DNA of 64,000 bases from Streptomyces parvus (lineage in GTDB: Bacteria > Actinomycetota > Actinomycetes > Streptomycetales > Streptomycetaceae), in the NCBI RefSeq assembly GCF_014648875.1, contig NZ_BMRY01000002.1, positions 1 to 64,000 of the forward strand, read 5' to 3'. A program made the translations under genes and the position numbers. The notes beneath the pieces were generated by a model that saw only the letters and a list, made by a program, of their open reading frames with translations, made no database searches and was not told the origin of the DNA. This document shows positions 42,834 through 51,108 of this stretch, in pieces (position 1 is the stretch's first letter; each line of letters opens with the position of its first letter).

Positions 42834-45800
42834 ATGCCTCAGCCCAACGAACCCGGCACGACCGGGAACAACGAAGAGAACACCCCCGGGGACAAGCTGC
42901 CGCCGCGCCGCAGGCGCCGCGCCGCCTCCCGCCCCGCCGGCCCGCCCGGCGGAGCCGTGAGCGCCGCCGAGGACGTCACGCCGGCCATACCGGCCGACGA
43001 GTCCGCCGCCCCGGCCGTGGACGACACACCCGACGCCCCGGTCGCCGAGACCGCCCCGCCCGCCCGCACGCGCCGCCGCGCCGTGCGCAAGGCCACCGCG
43101 CCCGCGGGCGCCCCCGCGCCGGTGGAGGCGGAGGCCGCCGAGCCCGCCCCGGCCGCCGAGCCCCCCGCGCCGCCCGCCGCCGAGGAGGAGCCCGCCGCAC
43201 CCGCGCCGCGCACCCGCCGTCGCGCGGTCCGCAAGGCGACGTCACCGGCCGGTGCGCCGCAGGCCGCCGAGACCCTCGCCCCGGTGGTCGAGACCCCGGC
43301 CGAGCCCGCTGCGGAATCCGCCGCCGAGGACTCCGAGGAAGAGACCGAGGTCGCCGTGGAGATCCCCGAAGAGGCCCCGGCGCCCCGCCGCCGTCGCGCC
43401 TCCCGCAAGGCCACCTCGCCCGCCGGCGCCCCGCAGTCCGCCGAGGCCGCCGTGGTCGTCGAGCCCGCTGCCACCCCCGCTGCCGCGGAGCCCGCACCGG
43501 CCGCCGAGCCCGTCGCCCAGCCCGCGGAGGCCGCCGCCCCGCGCGGTCGTACCCGCCGCCGTGCCTCCGCCCCGGCCGGTGCGCCGCAGTCCGCCGAGCC
43601 CGTCGCCGAGCCGGTGACCGCGCCGGAGCCGGCCGCCGCCGAATCCGCCGAGACCGAGGCCGCGGAGGAGGCGCCCGCCCCGCGCACCCGCCGCCGCGCG
43701 TCCCGCAAGGCGTCCGCGCCCGCCGGAGCGCCGCAGGTCACCGAGGCCGCCGAGAGTGTCGAGGAGCCCGCCGACACCGGCGAGAGCCTGCCCGCCGCCG
43801 TCGCCGAGGAGCTCGCCGCCGAGGCGGACGAGGTCGAGGAGGCCGCCCCGCGCGGACGCCAGCGCCGCCGCGCCACCGCTGCCGCCGGCCGCCCCGAGTT
43901 CACCGCGAAGACCGAGGAGCCGACCCGCAAGGGCCGCCGTGCGACGCGCCCCGCCGTCGCCGTCTTCCAGGCCCCGGTCTTCGCCGAGCCGATGTTCCAG
44001 ACCCCCGAGACGGCGGCCGCCGCCGCTGCCGCGGCCGGTTCCTCCGCCGCGTACGACGAGGTGGACGAGTCCGAGGAGCAGACCGCCGAGCAGAGCGCCG
44101 CGCCCGCCGAGGCCGCGCCGCAGGGTGGTTCGCGCCGCCGTCGCCGCCGCCGTGGCGAGGCCGAGGTGACCGAGCAGGCCGCCGAGACCACCGCCCCGGC
44201 CGAGGCGCCCGCCGAGCAGACCGCCGACGAGGCCCCCGAGGCCGAGGCGGAGGAGCACGAGGGCGAGGACACCGACGAGTACGGTGACCGCCCTTCGCGC
44301 CGCCGCCGTCGTGGTGGCCGCCGTCGCCGTCGTGGCGAGGCCAACGACACGGACGACGAGCAGACCACCGAGGACGCGTCCGCGCCCGCCCGTGCCGAGG
44401 AGTCCCGCTCCGAGGACGAGCAGGACGGCGGCCGTGACCAGGCCCAGGACTCCGCCGAGGAGAGCGACGAGGACGACGACTCCTCGGCGTCCTCCTCCAG
44501 CAGCAGCTCCCGTCGCCGCCGCCGTCGCCGTCGCCGCAGTGGTGACGCCGCCGTCGACACCGACAACGGTTCCGACGATCCGGAACGTACGGTCGTCAAG
44601 GTCCGTGAGCCGCGCAAGAAGGAGGAGCGCGAGCCGGGCACCGGCTTCGACGAGGTCCAGTCCATCAAGGGCTCGACCCGGATGGAGGCCAAGAAGCAGC
44701 GCCGCCGCGAGGGCCGCGAGCAGGGCCGCCGCCGGGTCCCGATCATCACCGAGGCGGAGTTCCTCGCCCGCCGCGAGGCCGTCGAGCGCGTGATGGTCGT
44801 CCGCCAGAACGGCGAGCGCACCCAGATCGGCGTCCTCGAGGACAACGTGCTCGTCGAGCACTACGTCAACAAGGAGCAGGCCACCAGCTACGTCGGCAAC
44901 GTCTACCTGGGCAAGGTCCAGAACGTGCTGCCGTCCATGGAGGCCGCCTTCGTCGACATCGGCAAGGGCCGCAACGCCGTCCTGTACGCCGGTGAGGTCA
45001 ACTTCGAGGCGCTCGGCATGGCCCACGGGCCGCGCCGCATCGAGACCGCGCTCAAGTCCGGCCAGTCGGTCCTGGTCCAGGTGACCAAGGACCCGATCGG
45101 CCACAAGGGCGCGCGTCTCACCAGCCAGGTCTCCCTGCCCGGCCGCTACCTGGTCTACGTGCCCGAGGGCTCGATGACCGGGATCAGCCGCAAGCTGCCC
45201 GACACCGAGCGCTCCCGCCTCAAGACCATCCTCAAGAAGATCGTCCCCGAGGACGCGGGCGTCATCGTGCGCACCGCCGCCGAGGGCGCGAGCGAGGACG
45301 AGCTGCGCCGTGACGTCGAGCGGCTCCAGCAGCAGTGGGAGGACATCCAGAAGAAGGCGAAGGGCACCAGCGGCTCCAACGCGCCGACGCTGCTCTACGG
45401 CGAGCCGGACATGACCGTCCGGGTTGTCCGCGACATCTTCAACGAGGACTTCTCCAAGGTCATCGTCAGCGGCGACGACGCGTGGGAGACCATCCACGGG
45501 TACGTCTCGCACGTCGCGCCGGACCTCACCGAGCGGCTCTCCCGCTGGACCTCCGAGGTCGACGTCTTCGCGACGTACCGCATCGACGAGCAGCTGATGA
45601 AGGCGCTGGACCGCAAGGTCTACCTGCCCAGCGGTGGTTCGCTGGTGATCGACAAGACCGAGGCGATGGTCGTCGTCGACGTCAACACCGGCAAGTTCAC
45701 CGGCCAGGGCGGCAACCTGGAGGAGACCGTCACCAGGAACAACCTGGAGGCGGCCGAGGAGATCGTGCGCCAGCTGCGGCTGCGTGACCTCGGCGGCATC

Positions 45801-47069
45801 GTCGTCGTCGACTTCATCGACATGGTGCTGGAGTCCAACCGGGACCTCGTGCTGCGGCGCCTCCTGGAGTGCCTGGGCCGCGACCGCACCAAGCACCAGG
45901 TCGCCGAGGTCACCTCGCTGGGCCTGGTCCAGATGACCCGCAAGCGGGTGGGCCAGGGTCTGCTGGAGTCCTTCTCCGAGACCTGCGTCCACTGCAACGG
46001 CCGCGGTGTCATCGTCCACATGGAGCAGCCGGCGTCCGTCGGCGGCGGTGGCGGCGGCAAGAAGTCCAAGAAGCGCCGTGGCGGCGCGGGCCAGGACCAC
46101 GAGCACACCCACGACCACGAGCACGGCTCCGACGCCCACGCGTCCGCCGAGCCCGTGGAGACGGAGACCGAGGCCGAACTGGCCGCCGAGGTCGCCGCCC
46201 CGGTGGCCGTGGAGCCCGCGGTCAGGGAGGACGACGAGTTCTACGGCAGCCCCGCCGAGGCCGAGGCGGCAGCCTCGCGCCGTGGCCGCCGCCGGGCCTC
46301 CCGCAAGGCGTCCGCCCCGGCCGGCGCCCCGAAGGCCGAGGCGCCCGCCCCGGTCGTGGAGGCTCCCGCTGCCGAGGTCGCCGAGGCCCCCGCCGCGGAG
46401 GTCGCGGAGACCCCCGAGACCGCCGACACCCCCGAGGCTCCGGCCGAGGCCGCGCCCCAGGGCCGTACGCGCCGTCGGGCCACCCGTAAGGCCACCGCCC
46501 CGGCGGGTTCGCCGAAGCAGGCCGAAGCGGCGGAGCCGGTGCAGCCGGCCGAGCCCAGCGCGGACCCGGTCGCGGTCGAGGACCCGGTCGTCGAGGCGCC
46601 CGCCGCCGAGACCCCCGCCGCCGAGGCCCCGGCGGAGCAGGCCCCCGAGGCCGAGGCCCCCGTGGCCGCCCCGCCGCGTGCCCGCCGCCGTGTGACCCGC
46701 AAGGTCACCGCTCCGGCGGGCTCGCCCACCGGGTCGGACGACGCGGAGATCGTCGTGGTCGCTCCGGCGCCCGAGGCGAAGGAGTCCGAGGAATCCGCGG
46801 AGTCCGGAGCAACGGACGCCGCAACGGCTGATTCCGAGGCGGCGGAGCCGGCCCCGGCGAAGAAGACGGCCCGCAAGACCGCCGCCAAGAAGGCCCCGGC
46901 GAAGAAGGCGGCGGCCAAGAAGACCGCAGCGAAGAAGACCGCCGCAAAGAAGACGACGGCGAAGACGGCCGCGAAGAAGGCGACGAAGAAGACCGTCGCC
47001 GCCGAGCAGTCGTCGCCGTCCGTGACGGTCAACGCGCCCTCGGCGGGGGGCGAGTCGTCGGCGAGCTGA
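42834..47069 (+). CDS. rne: ribonuclease E/G with repeat-rich arms (RNase ES)
   Basis: A 1411-residue endoribonuclease central to mRNA decay and rRNA processing. The catalytic core lies at about residues 635-1065: S1 RNA-binding fold (SYVGNVYLGKVQNVLPSMEAAFVDIG), metal-binding Asp in VVVDVNTGKFTG and VVVDFIDM, and the zinc-link CVHCNGRG. As in S. coelicolor RNase ES, disordered arms flank the core on both sides. They contain nine copies of a basic unit resembling RRRASRKATAPAGAP (about residues 82, 130, 188, 240, 288, 343, 1153, 1212, 1283), separated by acidic Ala/Glu stretches. A His-rich patch (about 1087-1103) and a Lys/Ala tail (last 75 residues) follow. The ATG at 42834 has GGGAGA upstream. 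Confidence 0.95.
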   Translation: MPQPNEPGTTGNNEENTPGDKLPPRRRRRAASRPAGPPGGAVSAAEDVTPAIPADESAAPAVDDTPDAPVAETAPPARTRRRAVRKATAPAGAPAPVEAEAAEPAPAAEPPAPPAAEEEPAAPAPRTRRRAVRKATSPAGAPQAAETLAPVVETPAEPAAESAAEDSEEETEVAVEIPEEAPAPRRRRASRKATSPAGAPQSAEAAVVVEPAATPAAAEPAPAAEPVAQPAEAAAPRGRTRRRASAPAGAPQSAEPVAEPVTAPEPAAAESAETEAAEEAPAPRTRRRASRKASAPAGAPQVTEAAESVEEPADTGESLPAAVAEELAAEADEVEEAAPRGRQRRRATAAAGRPEFTAKTEEPTRKGRRATRPAVAVFQAPVFAEPMFQTPETAAAAAAAAGSSAAYDEVDESEEQTAEQSAAPAEAAPQGGSRRRRRRRGEAEVTEQAAETTAPAEAPAEQTADEAPEAEAEEHEGEDTDEYGDRPSRRRRRGGRRRRRGEANDTDDEQTTEDASAPARAEESRSEDEQDGGRDQAQDSAEESDEDDDSSASSSSSSSRRRRRRRRRSGDAAVDTDNGSDDPERTVVKVREPRKKEEREPGTGFDEVQSIKGSTRMEAKKQRRREGREQGRRRVPIITEAEFLARREAVERVMVVRQNGERTQIGVLEDNVLVEHYVNKEQATSYVGNVYLGKVQNVLPSMEAAFVDIGKGRNAVLYAGEVNFEALGMAHGPRRIETALKSGQSVLVQVTKDPIGHKGARLTSQVSLPGRYLVYVPEGSMTGISRKLPDTERSRLKTILKKIVPEDAGVIVRTAAEGASEDELRRDVERLQQQWEDIQKKAKGTSGSNAPTLLYGEPDMTVRVVRDIFNEDFSKVIVSGDDAWETIHGYVSHVAPDLTERLSRWTSEVDVFATYRIDEQLMKALDRKVYLPSGGSLVIDKTEAMVVVDVNTGKFTGQGGNLEETVTRNNLEAAEEIVRQLRLRDLGGIVVVDFIDMVLESNRDLVLRRLLECLGRDRTKHQVAEVTSLGLVQMTRKRVGQGLLESFSETCVHCNGRGVIVHMEQPASVGGGGGGKKSKKRRGGAGQDHEHTHDHEHGSDAHASAEPVETETEAELAAEVAAPVAVEPAVREDDEFYGSPAEAEAAASRRGRRRASRKASAPAGAPKAEAPAPVVEAPAAEVAEAPAAEVAETPETADTPEAPAEAAPQGRTRRRATRKATAPAGSPKQAEAAEPVQPAEPSADPVAVEDPVVEAPAAETPAAEAPAEQAPEAEAPVAAPPRARRRVTRKVTAPAGSPTGSDDAEIVVVAPAPEAKESEESAESGATDAATADSEAAEPAPAKKTARKTAAKKAPAKKAAAKKTAAKKTAAKKTTAKTAAKKATKKTVAAEQSSPSVTVNAPSAGGESSAS

Positions 47070-47094
47070 CGAAGCCGTAACCGGTTGTTCACTT

Positions 47095-47133
47095 CAGGTG
47101 TCCCGCTCCGAGCACACGGGGGCGGGACACCTG
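47095..47133 (+). terminator. rne terminator
   Basis: A perfect 11-bp stem (CAGGTGTCCCG at 47095-47105 with its complement at 47123-47133) followed by CTTTGTTT, one of the few T-rich tails in the window. Confidence 0.75.
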
Positions 47134-47403
47134 CTTTGTTTCAGAACTGATGCAAGCACCGGTTAACGAGCCCGAAATGGGTCGAGAAATCCCTGATAAT
47201 GTGACGACGGTTGCCATACTTGTGAGGTTTCTTTGCGAAACTCACAGACGGTGACGAGGCCCGGCGGTGATTTCGGCCGGGCCGGATTCCTCGGCAGGGC
47301 GTCGGCATGGTGCCGGTGGGGTTACGCGCGACCTCGTAGGGCGTCCCGCACCTCAAGAGCTCTGCCTGGTAACGAGCTCTTGCGGTGTTCAAGGAGGACG
47401 TTC
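47134..47403 (+). promoter_or_regulatory. AT-richer upstream region of the glycopolymer operon
   Basis: The stretch 47134-47260 is noticeably AT-richer than its surroundings. It holds TGATAATGT (about 47194-47202), a plausible -10. It also holds a dyad at 47221-47246: TGTGAG-GTTTC, a TTTGC loop and GAAA-CTCACA, with one bulged base. This is the likely promoter/operator of the operon starting at 47404. Confidence 0.45.
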
Positions 47404-48522
47404 ATGTCGAGCATCAACGAGCAGCCGATCCCTGCTGCCCGCCCCGTCATCGGGGAAGACGAGATCGAGGCCGCGGTACGCGTACTGCGCAGCGGTCGCG
47501 TCGTGCAGGGCCCGGAGGTCGCGGCCTTCGAGGAAGGCTTCTCGCGGCTGGTCGACGACCGCCACTGCGTCGCCGTCAACTCGGGCACCTCGGCCCTGCA
47601 CCTGCTGTTGCTGGCCCTCGGCATCGGCCCCGGCGACGAGGTGATCGTCCCTTCCTTCTCCTTCGCCGCCTCCGCCAACGCCGTCCGCCTGGTCGGTGCC
47701 GACGTGGTGTTCGCCGACATCGAGCCCGGCAGCTTCGGCCTCGACCCGGCCGCCGTCGAAGCCGCGATCACCCCGCGCACCGCCGCGATCATGCCGGTGC
47801 ACCTCTACGGCCACCCCGCCGCGATGGACAGGCTCATGCCCATCGCCGAGAAGCACGGGCTCGCCGTGGTCGAGGACGCCTGCCAGGCCCACGCGGCGGC
47901 GCTGAACGGCACCCCGGTCGGCGCGTTCGGCGCGGGCGGCACCTTCAGCTTCTACCCGACCAAGAACATGCACTCCCTCGAAGGCGGCATGGTCTCCACG
48001 GCCGACGCCGAACTGGCCCGCACCCTGCGCCTGCTGCGCAACCAGGGCATGGAGCAGCGCTACGCCAACGAGATCGTCGGCGCCAACATGCGGATGACCG
48101 ACGTGTCCGCGGCCGTCGGCCGCGTACAGCTGGGCAAGCTGGAGGGCTGGACCGAGCAGCGCCGCGCCAACGCCGCGTACCTCGACGCCCACATCACGGC
48201 CCCGGCCGTCACCACGCCGCCGGTCGCCGAGGGCGCGCGGCACATCTACCACCAGTACACCGTGCGCATCCGGGGCGACCGGGACGCCGCGATGGCGAAG
48301 CTCACCGAGGCGGGCGTCGGCAACGCGGTCTACTACCCGACGCCGATCCACCGCCTGAAGCCCTACTGGGAGCCGGACCAGAAGGCGGGCCGCACCTGGG
48401 ACCTGCCCGAGACCGAGAAGGCCGCCGCCGAAGTCGTCTCGCTGCCCGTCCACCCCTCGCTCACCCAGGGCGACCTGGAACGCGTCGTCGCCGCCGTGAA
48501 CGACCTCGGGGAGAACCTGTGA
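47404..48522 (+). CDS. DegT/DnrJ/EryC1/StrS-family sugar aminotransferase (WbpE-like)
   Basis: A 372-residue PLP enzyme that transaminates keto-sugar nucleotides. Motifs are VNSGTSALHLLLLALGIGPGDEV (phosphate-binding), VVEDACQAHAA (Asp contacting the PLP pyridine) and FSFYPTKNMHSLEGG, whose Lys binds PLP. AAGGAGG lies 6 bases before the ATG at 47404; the open frame upstream lacks a better site. Its stop overlaps the next start (GTGA). With the following oxidoreductase, the dehydrogenase at 52729 and the acetyltransferase at 54693, it fits the 3-amination step toward a 2,3-diacetamido-uronic acid. Other amino-sugars remain possible. Confidence 0.9.
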   Translation: MSSINEQPIPAARPVIGEDEIEAAVRVLRSGRVVQGPEVAAFEEGFSRLVDDRHCVAVNSGTSALHLLLLALGIGPGDEVIVPSFSFAASANAVRLVGADVVFADIEPGSFGLDPAAVEAAITPRTAAIMPVHLYGHPAAMDRLMPIAEKHGLAVVEDACQAHAAALNGTPVGAFGAGGTFSFYPTKNMHSLEGGMVSTADAELARTLRLLRNQGMEQRYANEIVGANMRMTDVSAAVGRVQLGKLEGWTEQRRANAAYLDAHITAPAVTTPPVAEGARHIYHQYTVRIRGDRDAAMAKLTEAGVGNAVYYPTPIHRLKPYWEPDQKAGRTWDLPETEKAAAEVVSLPVHPSLTQGDLERVVAAVNDLGENL

Positions 48523-49538
48523 CCGCCGTACTCAAGGCCGGGCTCGTCGGCCTCGGCTCCATGGGCCGCCACCACGCCCGCGTCCTCGCGAGCCTGGAGG
48601 GCGTCGAACTGGTCGGCGTCGTCGACCCGATGGGCGACAAGAACGGCTGGGCCCAGGGCGCACCCGTGCTCTCCACCGTCGAGGAGCTCATCGCCCTCGG
48701 CATCGACTACGCCGTCGTGGCCTGCCCGACCGCGCTGCACGAGGAGGTCGGCCTCCAGCTCGCCGACGCCGGTGTCGGCGCCCTGATCGAGAAGCCGCTC
48801 GCCGACACCGTCGAGGGCGCCCGTCGCCTCGTCGACGCCTTCGAGTCGCGCGGCCTGGTCGCAGGCGTCGGCCACATCGAACGCTGCAACCCCGCCCTGC
48901 TCTCGCTCCGCGCCCGCCTGGAGGCCGGCGAGCTGGGCGACGTCTACCAGGTCGTCACCCGCCGCCAGGGCCCCTTCCCGCACCGGATCGCCGACGTCGG
49001 CGTGGTCAAGGACCTGGCCACCCACGACATCGATCTGACGGGCTGGGTCACCGGCCAGACATACACGTCGATCGCCGCGCACACCGTCTCCAAGTCGGGC
49101 CGCCCGCACGAGGACATGGTCTCCGCGGTGGGCCAGCTGTCGGACGGCACGATGGTCAACCACCTGGTCAACTGGCTCAGCCCGCTCAAGGAACGGTTCA
49201 CCTCGGTCACCGGCGAGCGCGGCTGCTTCATCGCCGACACCCTCACCGCCGACCTCACGTTCCACTCGAACGCCGCGGTCGCCACCGAGTGGGAGGCACT
49301 GCGCGCCTTCCGCGGGGTCGCCGAGGGCGACATGATCCGCTACGCCATCCCCAAGCGCGAGCCGCTGCTTGTCGAGCACGAGCTGTTCCGCGACGCTGTG
49401 CAGGGCAAGCCCGCCGACATCTGCACGCTGCGGCAGGGGCTGCGTACCGTCGAGGTGGCGACATCGCTGCTCGACTCGGCCAACCGTGGCCAGACCGTCG
49501 TATTCGAGACAGGAGAGCCTGCCCGCCATGGCGAATGA
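48519..49538 (+). CDS. Gfo/Idh/MocA-family sugar oxidoreductase (WbpB-like)
   Basis: A 339-residue NAD-dependent oxidoreductase. The Rossmann motif GLVGLGSMGRHHARVL is at the N-terminus, the EKP signature (GALIEKPLADT) near residue 95, and the catalytic region GVVKDLATHDIDLTGWV follows. In the WbpB/WlbA family such enzymes oxidise C3 of UDP-N-acetylglucosaminuronate, the substrate for a following aminotransferase. The GTG at 48519 overlaps the aminotransferase stop by 4 bases. The end overlaps the next gene by 11 bases, so the first four genes are one translationally coupled operon. Confidence 0.88.
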   Translation: MTAVLKAGLVGLGSMGRHHARVLASLEGVELVGVVDPMGDKNGWAQGAPVLSTVEELIALGIDYAVVACPTALHEEVGLQLADAGVGALIEKPLADTVEGARRLVDAFESRGLVAGVGHIERCNPALLSLRARLEAGELGDVYQVVTRRQGPFPHRIADVGVVKDLATHDIDLTGWVTGQTYTSIAAHTVSKSGRPHEDMVSAVGQLSDGTMVNHLVNWLSPLKERFTSVTGERGCFIADTLTADLTFHSNAAVATEWEALRAFRGVAEGDMIRYAIPKREPLLVEHELFRDAVQGKPADICTLRQGLRTVEVATSLLDSANRGQTVVFETGEPARHGE

Positions 49539-51108
49539 CAGCTCGGCCGCGAGGCCGGAGCGTAGTCCCCGGGGAAAGATCGTCATGCTCGTCGACAACG
49601 GCGTCAACGGCGATTCCCGGGTGCAGAAGGAAGCCCGCTCGGCGGCGGAGGCCGGGTGGGACGTGGTGCTTCTGGGTAAGTCGCCCACCAAGAAGTCCCA
49701 GAAGTGGTGGCTCGGCGATGCCGAGGTCCGCCTGCTGCATGTGCCCACGCCCATGCACCGGCGCCGTCACGAGTACCGCAGGGCCGTTCTGCGTTCGCCT
49801 CTCGCGTATCCGCCCGGTCCGCTCGCGGAATACCGCAAGCAGCGGATGAAGGCGTGGCGCGCCGAGCTGAACGTCCGAAGCGTGGAGGCCAAGCGCAACG
49901 GTTCCTCGCTCGGTGTCGCGCGTCTGGTGCCGCCGCGTCTGCTGGCGAAGGCGCTGAGCAAGTGGGTCCGCGTCCGGGCCGGCCGCACGGAGGCGCTCGC
50001 GCACCGCCGCAAGAGCATGGACTCCCCGCTGGACCGCTTCACCACGGCCTTCTGGGTCCGCACCATGGGCGACCGGGCATGGCGGCGTCTCGACCCGGCC
50101 CTGTGGGACTTCGAGCTGGCGTACGGGAAGGTCATCGACCGGCTCGAACCCGACGTGATTCACGCGAACGACTTCCGGATGCTCGGCGTGGGCGCGCGGG
50201 CGAAGCTGCGCGCCGAGGCCAAGGGCCGCAAGGTCAAGCTCCTCTGGGACGTGCACGAGTTCCTGCCTGGCATCAAGCCGTGGAACCCCCACCCACGTTG
50301 GCACATCGCGCAGTGCGGGCACGAGCGGGAGTACGCCAAGTACGCCGACGCCGTTACCACGGTCTCCGGCACCCTGGCGGAGATGCTGGTCGAGCGCCAC
50401 GGTCTGAAGACCCTGCCGGAGGTCGTGCTGAACGCCCCGGACGCCGAGGTCTCCGCGGAGCAGGCCGCGGAGCCGGTGCCCGACCTGCGCGAACTGTGCG
50501 GTATCGGCCCGGACGTTCCGCTGGCGGTCTACAGCGGTGCCGCGGCCCCGCAGCGGGGTCTCGACATCATGGTCGAGGGGCTGCCCCAGCTCCCCGGTAC
50601 GCACGTGGCCTTCGTCGTCCTGCGGCCGAACTCGGCCTACATGCAGGAACTCAAGGAACGAGCCGCCGAACTCGGCGTCTCGGACCGGCTGCACATCCTC
50701 CCGTACGTGCCGCACTACCAGGTGGTCCCGTTCCTGTCCGCGGCCAGCGTGGGCGTCATCCCGATCCACCACTGGCCGAACCACGAGATCGCCCTGATCA
50801 CCAAGTTCTTCGAGTACTCCCATGCTTGTCTGCCGTTCGTCGTGAGTGACGTCAAGACGATGGGGGAGATGGTCGCCCGGACCGGTCAGGGCGAGGTGTT
50901 CACCGCCGAGGACGTCTCCGACTACGTAGGGGCGGTCAAGTCGGTGCTCGCCGACCCCGCTAAGTATCGTGCCGCCTACGCCCGCGAAGGCCTGCTGGAA
51001 AACTGGACCTGGGAGGCGCAGGCCGAGGTCCTGGACGGCGTGTACGCGCGACTCACCGGTGCCGAGCCGGTGAAGGCGCAACAGTCGGACTCCCAGGTGA
51101 TGGCATGA
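49528..51108 (+). CDS. glycosyltransferase family 4 (GT-B fold)
   Basis: A 526-residue glycosyltransferase. The N-terminal GT-B half starts VMLVDNGVNGDSRVQKEARSAAEAGWDV, with an insert of about 100 basic residues. DVIHANDFRMLGVGA and LLWDVHEFLPG follow. The donor-binding C-half contains LAVYSGAAAPQRGLDIMVEGLPQL and the GT4 E-x7-E-like region (WPNHEIALITKFFEYSHACLPFVVSDV). CAGGAG lies about 11 bases before the ATG at 49528. It probably transfers a sugar of the wall polymer, perhaps the diacetamido-uronic acid made by its operon partners. That link is inference. Confidence 0.85.
   Translation: MANDSSAARPERSPRGKIVMLVDNGVNGDSRVQKEARSAAEAGWDVVLLGKSPTKKSQKWWLGDAEVRLLHVPTPMHRRRHEYRRAVLRSPLAYPPGPLAEYRKQRMKAWRAELNVRSVEAKRNGSSLGVARLVPPRLLAKALSKWVRVRAGRTEALAHRRKSMDSPLDRFTTAFWVRTMGDRAWRRLDPALWDFELAYGKVIDRLEPDVIHANDFRMLGVGARAKLRAEAKGRKVKLLWDVHEFLPGIKPWNPHPRWHIAQCGHEREYAKYADAVTTVSGTLAEMLVERHGLKTLPEVVLNAPDAEVSAEQAAEPVPDLRELCGIGPDVPLAVYSGAAAPQRGLDIMVEGLPQLPGTHVAFVVLRPNSAYMQELKERAAELGVSDRLHILPYVPHYQVVPFLSAASVGVIPIHHWPNHEIALITKFFEYSHACLPFVVSDVKTMGEMVARTGQGEVFTAEDVSDYVGAVKSVLADPAKYRAAYAREGLLENWTWEAQAEVLDGVYARLTGAEPVKAQQSDSQVMA

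Noticed and set aside
43242..46139. A 965-codon minus-strand open frame opposite rne
   Set aside because: A Gly/Leu/Arg-rich translation from high third-position GC opposite a conserved RNase E; no independent evidence of expression.
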